NCBI GenBank assembly: GCA_948567375.1
Contig: OX419757.1
Coordinates: forward strand, 74,896,001-74,960,000
Length of the DNA: 64,000 nucleotides
Direction: 5' to 3'
Source: Lunularia cruciata
Taxonomy: Eukaryota; Streptophyta; Marchantiopsida; Lunulariales; Lunulariaceae
Under the pieces are notes generated by a model. That model had not been told where the DNA came from. It did not search any database and saw only the letters and a list, made by a program, of their open reading frames with translations. The position numbers and the translations under genes were made by a program. This document shows, piece after piece, positions 34,953 through 47,898 of this stretch (position 1 is its first letter; the number at the start of each line of letters is the position of its first letter).

Positions 34953-37900
34953 ATGAAGAAGATCAATGGCATGGCCATGGTCTCAAAGCATGAGCTTGGA
35001 ATTCTGTGCGTGCTCCTCGGTGTTTGCCTTTCTGCAGTATCAGTAACTTCAAATTCAGAGGTACCTAAATTTAGCGCTTTAGCCATTTCAATGCAAGGAT
35101 TGATGGCTCGTAAGTGGAACGACGAACAGTTTTAAGTTAAAAGAAGTACTACTGAAATTCCTATGAGTATTCCTATGCATCTGTTTCCGAATGAAGAAGT
35201 GGGTGGACCCGTAGATCGAGATCTGTTTCATATTCTGTTTCCAAAGAAAATTTGGTTGAAATTTCGTATGCTTTTCGAATTATTTCGGTGTGGCGGACTA
35301 GGTCAATTACTGACAAGCTGCTGCTCCCTCTAAGTATAAAGCTCTGGTTGCAATCGTGAGTTCAAGTTTCGAAGCTCTTGATGGAAGTGACCCTTGTATG
35401 CAACAGATCCATGTTATTCATTTGAGTGAAGGCCGCCCTGATAAAACGACTTCCAATTCTCATCGTGCAATTCTAGAAGTAGCCTTGGGCAGGTAATTCT
35501 CTCTGTATGGCAGTACCCTTCATGACAATGTTTAGAACATTTCCCTTCTCCCACGGAAGTGTCTTCAATAACAGTATTTAATTGAATCACCACGTACCCA
35601 TCTGCTGGATGTTGCTCGCATGAGTGTAGTTTCTTCATAATTGTGACTATCTATGTTTATGGAGGGAATCGGTTGACTCATATGAATTAGATGCGGTCTT
35701 GAAGTTAGAACTCCGAAGTAGTCAAGTGGGGATTTAAAATCATGAATGCTGCAATTGGCTTGGTAGAACAGAACATGCATCGTCTGCATGTTCTGTTCTG
35801 CATGCAGAATCCATTATCACTTCATTAGAGAAAAGGTATTGGCTGGAGAAATAGATCTGCAGTATATGCCTACTGATGAGCAAGTCGCTGGTTATTCTTT
35901 ACGCACCATTTCTCGTTAGTCACCTCTTTAGACCTATTCACCTCTTTAGAACTATGGTGAAGAGTGACTCGACCTACTTGTGTATCTTCTTCTCTATCTA
36001 TATATATTCGTGCAGGACTTATGTTCCGCGGACCATTCTTTGGTGAACTTTGGTATCTCCACTCTCATTTTTCACTTCATAATAGATGGCAGCTTCATGA
36101 CTTCTCTAATTGCGTGAGGGACGTCTTGACACTGTTGGTGGTCGTGCTTGTGGTATACTTCCTGCAGTTCTGAATCGGTTGACGGCTGTCTAATTTACTG
36201 CTACGAGAATGTTTTTGATGGCTTCGCTGCCAAGCTCACACCAGAGCAGGCAACCAAACTTTCCGGTATGGAGTTTGGTCAAATAGACTCATGAGAAGTA
36301 GATCAAGTACACGCTAATTGCATTCTTTTTCTCTTGAAATATTGTTAAGCTTCCGTAGCATATGAGAAGTTCCATTCTTTAGCCCCAGATGAAGTTACTG
36401 ATCGAAACTCGTCACCCCTCTCACAGGCATGGACGGAGTCCTTTCCGTAGTTAAGAACTCCTACGGCAAACTTCAGACGACAAATACGTGGAAATTTCTA
36501 GGTGTAGAAAGTCAAAATGACCCAACGACAGGCCCTTTGTGGGAGCAGGCGCAATTCGGCAAAGATATGATCATCGGGGTGATCGACACAGGTATATTCA
36601 GCTCTATACTGCATTTGTTCAATTCTGCTCCAGAAATCAAACATGTATGAAATTCAGTGCTGATCTCTAGCTAGATGATAATAAGTCGGCGATTCATGAA
36701 TCAAGGCTTGCTCGAAAGAATGTACCGGTGTAGCAATATACCCCGTCTGTTCTCCGGTTGTGGTGGTAATGCATGCAATCTGTACTCGATCTTGTTGCAG
36801 GAGTTTATCCCGAATCTCCCTCGTTCTCCGATGCTGGATTGGGCCCAATCCCTGAGAGATGGAAGGGGGAGTGCGTTGAAGCAGACCAGTTTACTAAGGA
36901 CAATTGCAACAGGCAAGTTGGGATTAAGGCCTCCGTACTTCAGCCCAGAATAACGAAGTAACACAGAATGTTTAGGTTTTGGATCTAGCTTATTTCTGCT
37001 AATGAAGTTCTATATCATACTCATTCCTGTATGAATTAAACGGTTATTGATGCAGGAAATTGATCGGAGCAAAGTACTACTACCAAGGAAACCCCAATGT
37101 TAACGAGAGGACATTCCAGATAGATTATAAATCACCACGGGATATGGACGGGCATGGCACTCATGTTGCCTCGACCGCAGTTGGAGCATTTGTTCAAGCT
37201 GACTCTACAACTGGTTATTGTAATAGTACAGCCAAAGGTGGAGCTCCTCATGCAAGACTTGCAGTCTACAAAGTTTGTTGGCAGGATGCTATGTGTAGTG
37301 TTGCGGATGTTGCCGCAGCTATCGAGGATGCAATCAAAGATGGTGTTGATGTCATTTCTATCTCTATCGGTAGCTCCAACGATCAACCTTTGTACGAGGA
37401 CATCAACGCCATCTCTGCATTTCACGCCATGCGTAAGAACATTCTTGTGAACTTCGCTGGTGGAAATGATGGTCCAAATTTCTACACTGTCAACCATGTG
37501 GAGCCATGGTCCTTCACTGTTGCTGCTAGTACGCAGGATCGGTTTCTAGGATCTGAAGTTCATATCGGGCTAGCAGGCAATAAACTCCCTTCTTTCAAAC
37601 TCAGAGTACGTAACCTTGTGTTGTGATTTGATTTCTCCACAGCATATACTTAACACCCTAGTTGGAGGATGAGTGTTGTCTCTAGCAGTACTGCCTGAGC
37701 GGTTTAATACTCCAGCTAGATCGTCTGAATTAGCTGATTTATTTTCCATGGATGTTACCACGTTTCTTCCATTTGTTCAATATCTTGGTTGCATTCCAAA
37801 ACGATGTTGAGGACTAGACTTGATGAATGCTCAGTTCATTTCTACTCTTTGAGAATGATTAGAGCGAACTTGAACATAAAATGCATGAATTTTGTATTTT

Positions 37901-39981
37901 TCTTGGCTGTTACGATGTTTCTTCCCTTTGTTTGTCTTGATCAAATCCCCAAGTAAGCCGATGCAGAGGATTGATTGATTGAATGATTTCAATGCATGTT
38001 TAAGTTTGAGGATGACGAACATGCAATGTAGTAAGTTAGATTTGATTCCGGATATACGCAATCGCGTAATACAAGTCGAGTGAATCAACCTGCTGCAGGG
38101 AGCAACTCTGGCCAAGTTCGACACTATCTCCGCGCCATTGGCTTTAGCTAGTGACTTGAAGTCTGCCGACGAAGACTCAGCAAAGTAAGCAATAGGTTTA
38201 GTACTTTCCGTCTCATTTGGCCGGGCCTGCCTTATCTTCGACATATGTCAGCGAGGGAGTCAAATGCTTGGTGATCTGATTTCCTTGCATGGATTGCAGA
38301 TATTGTTTCAAAGATTCGTTGGAGCCATCCAAAGTGGAAGGGAAGATTGTTTTCTGTCTAGTGGGTGACTTGACGAAGGAAGACGTGACTGAAAAGGGTG
38401 AAACAGTTCTAGAAGCTGGTGGACTGGGAATGATAGTTGGAAATACAGACGAGGCGAGTGACTTCGGCCTTCAATATGCTGCGATGTTTTCACTCCCAGC
38501 TGTCCATGTGAAGGCAGCCGATGCTGTTCGTATTCAAAAATACATGTCCATTCCCTTGAGGTACATTCGTGCTCTCGCTAGTTTAAAAGCTTAAAAGTTG
38601 TTTCTCCTCTAAACGTACTTCAACGTACTTCAACGTGTACCATCTCTGGACAGATAGCTTAAACTTGTCAACAAAATAAGAGCATAAAGATTGGTTCATG
38701 GAACAAGAATTCACAATAGCGTTTCACTGATGTGCTCGTGGAAGCAGAAAGGGCGTAGCTACTATCTTCCCCGGGAAAACGTTGGTGGGTGCGAGTGTAA
38801 AGCAGACGCCGAAATTGGCTGACTTCTCATCACTTGGTCCTAACGGTGTGACACGTGATATTCTGAAGGTTAGTCTGCAAATGGAGTAACCTTTTGTTCG
38901 ATGCTGTGCTTGTAGCTATTTGATGGTTGTAGTTGCAGCGCCTTCAATACTCAGTCGACTTACTGCAATTTCCCACGACCTGCGATGGTTGTTTTGTCAT
39001 TGGGAGCACTTCTGTGGAAGAAGACTAAAATTCAGACTGGCCTTTTTGCAGCCGGACATTACCGCACCTGGAGTGTACATCTTGGCAGCGTTACCTTATG
39101 AAACTGAACCTTACGGCTTGCTGTCTGGGACCTCAATGGCAACCCCGCAAATTGCAGCAATAGTTGCTCTCCTGAAGCAAATCCACCCTAGGTGGAGCCC
39201 AGCCGCAATCAAATCCGCCATCATGACTACAGGTAACATTGCGTTAACCATGAAAAAGCCTTCATCTTCTTCTTCTAGCAATTTCACGCAAAGTCCTCAT
39301 GCAACCTTTCTGGCCAGCGCACTTACTCCTCTGCAAATTTGAATTTTGGTACCAGTGTTTCCAATGTGTTCATAACCTGACGTTCATTCTACATTCGCAG
39401 CTAGAGTGCTCGACAACTCCAAAAAGCCCATCAAGGATTCAATGGGAAAACCAGCTATCCCTTTCGGTTTGGGATCGGGGTTGGTGAATCCTGTCAAAGC
39501 AGCTGATCCTGGCTTGATCTACGAAGCAGGCCCCCGAGATTACACGCTCTTTCTGTGTGCTCTTGGCTACACGGATGTGGACGTGGAGGTCATCACCGGT
39601 GAAGCAGGCTTTTGTAGTTCAGAAAAGTACTTCCCTTCCACAAGCAACCTCAATTATCCGTCCTTGTCCGTGGGAAATCTTACGATGGAAGCAGTAACCG
39701 TCACCAGAAGAGTGACCAACGTCGGGGCCGCCCGAAGCCTGTATGTCGTCAAGATAGAACCCCCTGAAGGTGTGGAAGTTACGATAACACCTTCAATTTT
39801 GCGGTTCACGAGAGCTTATGAGGTAAAATCATTCACTGTAAAACTCGAGAGAACGAAGAAAGTCTCGCTATCAGAGGACGTGTACTTCTTTGGAAGCTAC
39901 ACCTGGTCGGACGGAGAGCACAAGGTGAGAAGCCCCATCGTGGTTGGAAGTCAACCGTATTTTCCATCACTTGAATCTTAG
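34953..39981 (+). CDS. Subtilisin-like serine protease (plant subtilase, S8 family), 11 exons
   Basis: My splice model is 34953-35060, 35407-35492, 36168-36265, 36427-36591, 36801-36912, 37056-37605, 38099-38184, 38300-38560, 38748-38868, 39052-39232, 39401-39981. Phases agree throughout and give 782 codons plus stop, usual for plant subtilases. Signal peptide: hydrophobic core at residues 15-31. I9 prodomain: about 37-114 ([21 protein letters not shown]). Mature start: near TTNTWKFLG (115). Catalytic Asp151 (GVIDTG), His223 (DGHGTH), oxyanion Asn327 (GGNDGP) and Ser557 ([10 protein letters not shown]) are present. The PA insert spans about 375-490 and the Fn3-like C-terminus about 680-775 ([16 protein letters not shown]). 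It is predicted to be secreted and to cleave extracellular proteins. Oddities: FSSLGPN for FSSRGPN, TPQ for CPH after the active Ser, and FGLGSGLV for the usual G-GH motif. Intron 5 is GC-AG. The exon 1/2 junction is the least certain part. Confidence 0.9.
35765..35799. repeat. 15-bp inverted repeat in subtilase intron 2
   Basis: AGAACAGAACATGCA and its exact reverse complement flank TCGTC. It lies within the long second intron (35493-36167). Confidence 0.8.
36913..37055 (+). other. GC-AG intron of the subtilase gene
   Basis: The exon ends ...AACAG and the intron begins GCAAGT, a full match to the strong GC-donor consensus. The acceptor is ATTGATGCAG. Joining these ends gives the conserved [11 protein letters not shown] block in frame; no nearby GT donor does so. 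Confidence 0.85.
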
Positions 39982-40540
39982 TTAGCACTTAGTCTTAGAT
40001 TAGCTCAATGTTACATCCAAAGAGTTCCATAAATACGAAGCGAATGAACCGATTGACACTAGATGTGGACCAGAAATCAATTGGTAGGAAGTAAGCTCGT
40101 CCTCCGAAGACACTGAATCGAATATCTTAGACTTGTCAGATGTTCTACTCCACTCATTAAACTTCTTTTCATGTGCGACGGTGACCATTGTCCCACGCCA
40201 TGACGTCCATCGACCTTTTTGGGTTCCCACCTGACCTGATTGGCACTTAAATCTTGGTTGCTACTCCGAATCTGAAGAACTGACAGTCAAAGTCCCCGCG
40301 AGAACTAGAATCGGTCTTTGTTAAATTGCAAGGAGAATGCTGGTTTGCATCATCCCAGAAACATCGAGATGGAGACCAAGCAAGTTCAACCTCCGGATCC
40401 GTCCCACCTTGAACCATGTTTATCCGTCATGTAATTGAAATATTGAATTGAATTGTATATTCCAAATTCAGCTGCATCACGAAGAAATGTGTGTTTCTAA
40501 GTGATGCAGCTTTGTGATTATTCAATAAACCGCTTTGCTC
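39982..40540 (+). promoter_or_regulatory. Probable 3' UTR with polyadenylation signal
   Basis: AATAAA occurs at 40524-40529. Just upstream an 11-bp inverted repeat (40470-40480 with 40501-40511, AGCTGCATCAC) could form a hairpin. The exact cleavage site cannot be read. Confidence 0.45.
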
Positions 40541-40895
40541 CAACCTGAAGCACGCACGATCTAGAGTCACATCACTTCGAAGTTTCTGTTTCTTTGACAC
40601 TTTGACTCCAGATCTTAATGTTACGCATCCTTCAATTCCGCACTAAAACTAGGCAATTGATATTTACAGACTCCTTTTCGAGACTTCCACACCCTCCGCT
40701 TTCAACCAATTTGTTACCTCACCCGGCATCAAGATTCATAGCGCAAGATACTACACGCCCAAGAAAGTGGGCTACTAGAGGGTCTAACTGGTGCTGGATC
40801 TTCGTGTGGAAATTTCAAAATGAGATTTGAAAGTTTTCTAAAAAGGGTGTGATAATTGATTGTTTCGGTATACATGTAGGATGTGTAAATATCAA

Positions 40896-40930
40896 AATAT
40901 ATCCATTCGCGTTTAGCGAATGGATATATT
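40896..40930. repeat. 15-bp perfect inverted repeat
   Basis: AATATATCCATTCGC and GCGAATGGATATATT flank GTTTA. Outer bases extend the pairing imperfectly (TGTAAATAT against ACATT). It could be the tip of a small foldback element. Confidence 0.85.
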
Positions 40931-42054
40931 CACATTGTTGGAACCCGAGTCTACAGGTCTACCCGAGTTCATATTGAAGTTATATCCTAAGTTAGTTTAT
41001 CTATGCTAAATGAACTTTATTAATGCTATCTTTTAGAGAAGTATAATATACCTTTGTCTTTTTCCTCCTCTCTTTCTTCTTTAACTCTTACTTTTGGTAT
41101 GCATGTATGAGTGACAAATCAAACTAATGGAACAAATGATAGTCTAAGATGCGCTAGACTATCCTTCGTTTTTACTAGTTTGGTATTTTTGCACCCATTG
41201 GGTAATTTTGAACCCACTATAACTAAACTTACCTACCAAAATTGTTGTGCATATTTCACCATATGTACCTCATTCCCTGTAGATTCCAATAGTAGAATTT
41301 ACCTTTGTTACCTTTTAGCATCTCATTTCTTGTAGAACTCTTGCTTTCGATAATTGATGGTAAAAGCTTCCATAATACTTACCCGGAATACAATGCTCCT
41401 CCATTTCTGCCAAGTTATACCTAACTCTACATAGTTGCACTTCTTGCACATAGATCCAATACCTACTCCTTGGACTTCAGGAACATAGAGATTAAGTAAT
41501 ATAAAAACTCAAGGCTTTTGGTACATATTGATTTTGAGATCACATCACTGGGATGTTTCAACTATATGTTACAAGTATAAACTTCATAACCGATATGAGG
41601 ATGTGTTGGACATTATTGTCATTGTATATGAAAGAGGTTTCTTGTGAATGTGACATATTTCTTTTCCAATACCCAATCATATTACACATAGGGATCAAAC
41701 AAGCTACTTTATCTAGAGCCAAATCCAATATACTTGTGTAAGTGTTGATTTAAGATTTACCTATATGGTTTACATTTGTCTTATTATTGTAGAACAAGAT
41801 AAGTTGGAATTATTTGATTCAATATGTCAAGCTTACAAAGAAAATCAATAAAATTAAACCTCCATGGTAACTCTCCAGGGATTAAAAATTACCAAATCAT
41901 GTAATATAGTGTAATCATGAAAACTGAATAGAAATGACTTCCTAGTATGTAAAATTAAGAATAGAACACCATTACATTTCAAATATCCAAAGTAGTGATA
42001 CGTACTTCAAATTAGATAACATATCTAAACTGTACTTCCTGAAGAAGTGAGTAC

Positions 42055-42162
42055 AATCATATTTACAGTCCTTTACAATGTACATAAAAGGAATGTTTGC
42101 AATGGTGAAATCATATTTACAGTCCTTTACAATGTACATAAAAGGAATGTTTGCAATGGTGA
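42055..42162. repeat. 54-bp perfect tandem duplication
   Basis: AATCATATTTACAGTCCTTT... occurs at 42055-42108 and 42109-42162 with no differences. Confidence 0.95.
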
Positions 42163-43017
42163 AATGTCCTTCACATTTTGGAAGTCTTTCATTTAAGCTA
42201 TTTTGTAGCTACATAAGGTGCTAAAAATTTGCATTTCCTTCTTTGTCGGTTGATTGATCGTAACTTGCATCCATGATCTTCTAGTCCATGGTACTTTTAC
42301 ACTATAAAATGAAAGTTGGAGAAAACAAGATCCCTATCAAATAAGCATCACCAACTATCCCCTCTACCTTATTTACTTCCTTCATTCTATTGGCTTCAAA
42401 TTTTGTGCAACAAATCATGATACTAAAGACCTTATGTTGCAAAATTCAATATTGCATGAACATGTTGTCAAGCATTAAGTCTTTAATAGCCACATGAAAG
42501 AAAAGCACAATCTCTTGCTTACAAAGCTCAAAAGCATTACTTTCTAGCTTTTCACCTTGCATGTCTCTTGTACATATATCAGATATATTTCATTGCATTT
42601 CTTACATCTCTACTTTGCAAAATGATATTTAGAATATATTTTTAGTATCAAGCACCTTCTTCTCTAGTTTCAACACTTGCTATATCTCCAATTTTTACGT
42701 AACCAATGCATTCTTTAGCTCATTCTCTAGCTCTTACATCTTGAAAATTCCCAACTTTAGATATTGTTGTTGTAATTACTCTAACTTCTAGATGTAACTA
42801 ATTTGGATTCAAAATTTCTTGGTTATGTTATGATCAGTTACCTTCATCTTGCTTTAATTGACATATGTAAATATGAATATAGTACAAGTGAAGGATTAGA
42901 TGATGAACTTCTTCAACCTCTTTAATTTATTGCTATAGTGGTGTTCCATAAAGTGTATAATACAAATACTTGTTCTGATTTATATGTGAAAATCCTATGT
43001 TAATGCAAATATGTACT

Positions 43018-43064
43018 TTAGATCCATCATTATATGAATTATATTCATATAATGATGAATCTAA
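43018..43064. repeat. 21-bp inverted repeat with 5-nt loop
   Basis: TTAGATCCATCATTATATGAA (first 20 bases TTAGATCCATCATTATATGA) pairs with 43044-43064 with one mismatch around the loop TTATA. Confidence 0.85.
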
Positions 43065-45216
43065 ATGATGGAGTGTGAGAGTGTGGGTTTGCATTCACCA
43101 TTATCCCAGTAAGCAAGTCTACAAAACCATCATTGATTCTCAAATTTGGAAAGGGAAGGTTTTCTCCTTCCCTAGCTTTTCTATGTAAAACTTATCAAGG
43201 TTCTATATAAAAAGTCCAATGTGAAAACCTTTAGGACAAATAATGTTAAACCAAGCGTTACTTTTTAAAGAAAATTCATAGAAATGATTGGTTTGAATAT
43301 ATTAAGCTTAGGTTAAAATAGGTTTTTTTGTATAAAATACTTGGGTATATTTTGTACCAAAAATTAAAACATGTATATAGAAAATAAAAAAACAAGCTTC
43401 CTAAATGAAGCTTGGAATATAATGCACATTTTATGAATATTCAATCTTACATAACACTTCCCAACAAGAAAGATATTCATGCTCATTTCTACAATCTTAT
43501 GCAACAATTTAATCCATGCTAATAGTCCATGACATAAGCTTTTCTATCATGGACCTTATATATACAAATGATGAGTGATATCTTGATCCTTTTGCTTTGG
43601 AGGTGCTTTTTGTGAACTATAAAGAGATAAATTTACAAACAATAATATGAAATTTGATTTACTTGTGACGTGGAGATAGAAAAGTGAATAGGATAGAAGA
43701 GGAAAGGAAGTAAAAGAACACTAGATAAGACTAGTAGAAAGGAAAGGAAAATTATGATTAATTTGCAGAAGTAAAAAAAAGGAAGATAATAATAAGTTTA
43801 AGACACCACCACTCTAGTTTTAGTGGATGGATGATATTTTATTATAATGCTTAAATTTCACAAATTATATTACAAATTGAAATAATATATATAAATTAAT
43901 AATTATTTACCAATTTCTCTCGAAAATTTCTCTTCAATTATCATAGTATCTATTGAATTGGGATTGAAATATTTCTTTTTAGTCAATATTGGTCTTTTAG
44001 ATCATTTGGTATTAATAAACTGATAGTCTAGGTTTAAAAGATCAAATAAGAAATTTATAAATACTCATATATTTGGTGTTTTTATAAATTGTGTTTTTTT
44101 AATGTTATATTCTTCTACTCCTCAAGTACTAGAAGTCCATTTTTTTTGGATAACTTAGGAATAGGTGATAATACTTCTCTTGACTTTTTATTTGAGCAAA
44201 ATGTTTCTTAGACAAATGGATGATAGAGTGATTCAAGAATAATTCCGTTATCTCATACCATTCCTTGCTCAATTTCCCTTTTGTTTGCCTATATGATAGA
44301 ACACTAAATTGTGCTCTATGAGTTGTGCATTGAAAATTTACATTTTGATGATTCATATGACATTTATCAAATACAAAAACATCCCATGTAAAAAATTAGA
44401 TCATCTTAATTTAAAATTTTAATATGCATAAGATCCAAGTCTAATTCTATTGTTCAAAGTGTAATTGCAAAATTGGGTCAAGAAAATAAAGGATATTTTA
44501 AGAATATAATCTTATGAAGTAGACAACAAGCCAAATTTCTCTTCTTGGAAGATGGTTGTTAGAGATGTAGCTAGTTCTATCTCTGTAGTTGAAGTGGGAA
44601 TTTCAATTACAAGTCTAACATATTTGCATGCAAATTATTTCCTAACATAATAACAAAGTCCCAATTATTTAATGTAGAGTGAAATTTCTAGAAGATGAAA
44701 TATCAATGTATATTTGAGAGATCCAACCAAGAATCCATGGAAGATTTAGACACCAAGAAGTTAGCAGATATTCACTTGAATCTTCTAAGGAATTGAAGGA
44801 TATCTATTGCAACAAGAATTTATAGGTTATCATATCCATCAAGCAGCTCAATATAATAATAAAAAATATTTATACTTTAGTTAATGAAGACCATGAACCT
44901 ATAGGTAAGTGCTTGTTGCTTAAACAAGGACTTTGAGAAGAGGTTATTTTAATAAAGTGGACTTTTAATGTATTGAAAACTTTGAAATTTTGTTTGTTAG
45001 AAGTAGATATTATAAGATAGATAAACTAATGTCATTAAAGATAAAGATTGTAATTTAGATCTACATTTAGGTCTAGTATTAACTCATCTTTAAATGATAT
45101 TCCATGAGTAGTTATTTTATTTTTTTCAAATAATATTACTAATAGATGCAAAATGTTAAGTTCTGCAATATTATAGATAATTTCACCAAGAAATATATAT
45201 ATAAAATCCACACAAA

Positions 45217-45344
45217 TCAAATATTGATACTAAGGATCACCATGGTCTATTTTGATATAGCATATTTAACTTTTAGTTTTTCAAATATTGATACTAAGGA
45301 TCACCATGGTCTATTTTGATTTAGCATATTTAACTTTTAGTTTT
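45217..45344. repeat. 64-bp tandem duplication
   Basis: TCAAATATTGATACTAAGGA... occurs at 45217-45280 and 45281-45344 with a single difference. Confidence 0.95.
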
Positions 45345-47260
45345 TCTTGTATGAGATTGCATGTGCATTTTTTGAAATTATTTGGTTACATATAATATTT
45401 TGAATTATATTATTTTGCCATGGTAATTTATAATCATATAATCAAAGATCATTATAAGTTTATATGATGAGCTTTTACATAAACCCTTTTCCTATATATA
45501 GATATATTATCTTGATTTTTATTCTATAATATTTATATGGATAATAGAGAGAGTATGTCCAATCGTCCTTGATTAAAATTAAAGGTCTATATCTTTGAAT
45601 GATATCTTATTATTATAATTATTAAATTAAATTAATAATATTTGATATAATAAATCTTTATGTATGAATCTTTATTAAGAAGACTTTTCATATATATCTA
45701 TATGCACCATGTATTCTCAAAGGTGTAATTCAATCCAAATATGGTTTTTTAATCTGAAATGTTTTATCAAAGATGAATAAAAAATTTCATATCTACCCTT
45801 TAAACATTTTAAGTTCACATTTTCAAGTGAAGAGCATGCATCCATGAAATAAAAGGATTTTTAATCTTTGTTTTGTTGTGAAGGAATTATTCTTGTTACA
45901 TGAATACAAAGAACTTGTAATTTTTTTATGGTGTAACTATTTAATATTTGATTGCATGCACTTGAGTCCTTCAAATAAGATGGATGCAAATAGAACCTTA
46001 GAAATTTCAACTTTCTTTATTTATGATTCAATATGCTCAAGCAAGGAAAGGTTTATCTAGACATTTGACCATACCTACCTCAAACTTATTAATTTCACAC
46101 TCAATTCTATAATTAAAAGATTCAATATTTAGGCCTATAGTATAGAACTTGGTTTAATATCTTTGTTTTACATTTGGATGGAATTTTAAGCTAGTCATTC
46201 ATTGAATTTTAAATTCAATATTAATTAATGCAATTTAAATTAATAGCAATAAGACAAAGAAAAATTGGTGATACAATATGATTAATAATAGCTTTTCTAT
46301 GCTAAATCTCAAAGAAATGGGTACCATAATAAGTACATATGGTGAGACACCTTTGCAGTATTTGTATATCTTCTTTTTTTATTCAATTTTTGTAGATTAG
46401 TGAAAGGTTTGTGAACTTTGTTAAGGCTAGAACATGAGATTATACTACTTATCATTGACCTAGAAAGTAACCATGAAGGAGGTGTAGTGACTCACCTTGA
46501 CTTCCTTGGAGCAAAAGTTATTATTGTATTATTTTGTAATTCTTGTGTGTAGCATAGCAGAATGCAATAAAAAAAACCAAACAAATGGCATTAGTCCTTA
46601 GACAAGCACCTCACAAAGTGAAAAATCCACTCATATGACAACTATGATACAATTCTATGGAGCGGGAGCCTAGTGTTTGTATCATAACAAGTTTTCTTGA
46701 TGACCTATCATTCTTTCAAAGATCAGCACTATGACCAACCTTAAGAATACAAAGAATTATTTCATTCCAAAGATCTTCCATTACAAATCATATCTATATG
46801 AGCTTATGTTGCCATCAAGTCACTTCATTATGAAGATCTATGAAAATGTAGTCCCATGAATACAAACTTCTGCCATCAGTCAAACAACCACCAAATTTTG
46901 CACCAACAGAATATTCATATCCCTTGCATGAGTATGCTAGAGGAAGTGTTCCTTACCGTTTGGTACAAAGTGATACACCATGACCACCATGACCGCTTAT
47001 CAAACATCATGATAAATGAAGAATAGACCGTTTTTAACAAGACTATAAAATTAGGATCTTGTGCCATAACTTTTATGAGAGCTTTTTACTTTTCATTTTT
47101 CTTTGCAATCAAAGTTTTTTTGTGATGTATGAAATCAATGCCGCTACCAATAAGATTCACCATTTCACCAGCAAAGTGCCCAAAAAAATGAGAGATTTTG
47201 TAAGAGGGTGTTGGTGATAGAGTAGATTTATGAATCCAAATAATTTAGCAATTATAATAC

Positions 47261-47898
47261 CAATAGCTAGATAGATGATCTAGAGATGAAATTTGGTTTG
47301 GTAACATCTGTAAGGATGTCATACATGAGGAACTAAGTAGATAAGCTAGAGGTATCACCAAAAGAGTACTTCTACTAATAGGCCAAAACCAAAACATGCT
47401 TGGAAACTTTATAATCAATAGCTAGGCATATGATTTAGAGGTGAAACTTGGGTTGGTGATATCTGGAAAGATGTCACATATGATGGAGAATGTAGATCAG
47501 ATAGAGGTATCACCAAAAGAGCACTTCTACTAATAGGGTAGAAGCCAAAATAGGCCTGAAAACTTCAAAGGTCTAAACGGATGAACTAGGCCTTAAAATG
47601 TGTGTTTAGGGGTTTAGGGTTTAGGGTTGGAGGGAAGGCCAACCTTTCCTCCCCCTGGTTTGTCTCGCCAAGAGCTTTCCAATAGTACCTCACCCACGTG
47701 ATTCCCTCTAGTCAAAGCTTGTTTGACCAACCAGATGCAACTAGGACCAACATGTCACCCATCCAAGCATGTAATCTAAGGGTGGAGGTTGCTGACAGGT
47801 CACCTATCCATATACCCAATCCTATGGTGGAGCTTCCTTGGAGGAGATCCTCCTTGGCTATATAATAAAGAGAAGGTGCTCCTTTAGGGCATCAGAGG
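47261..47898 (+). repeat. R1 repeat, copy 1 (promoter-bearing, LTR-like)
   Basis: It starts with an internal tandem duplication of about 155 bp (CAATAGCTAG... at 47261 and 47416). A telomere-like TTTAGGGG-TTTAGGG-TTTAGGG stretch (47605-47628), a TATATAAT box (47859-47866) and GGTGCTCCTTTAGGGCATCAG follow. It matches 10830-11350 (minus). It ends abruptly where the LTR of element C begins, so C probably inserted into it. An LTR origin is suggested by the promoter-like end, not proved. Confidence 0.6.
47605..47628. repeat. Short telomere-like motif
   Basis: Three near-consecutive TTTAGGG units, the first with an extra G. Too short to indicate a former chromosome end. Confidence 0.7.

Larger units (their letters stand above)
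40541..47260. other. AT-rich intergenic region
   Basis: No supported gene. ORFs here are short and A/T-biased without domain features. It contains the small tandem duplications and hairpins listed separately. Confidence 0.55.

Noticed and set aside
37060-37626. Single-exon protease ORF ending at 37626
   Set aside because: This is exon 6 of the subtilase read through its donor site; the GTACGT at 37606 and the next exon at 38099 explain the end.
47605-47628. Interstitial telomere
   Set aside because: Only about three units, inside a dispersed repeat; not evidence of a chromosome fusion.
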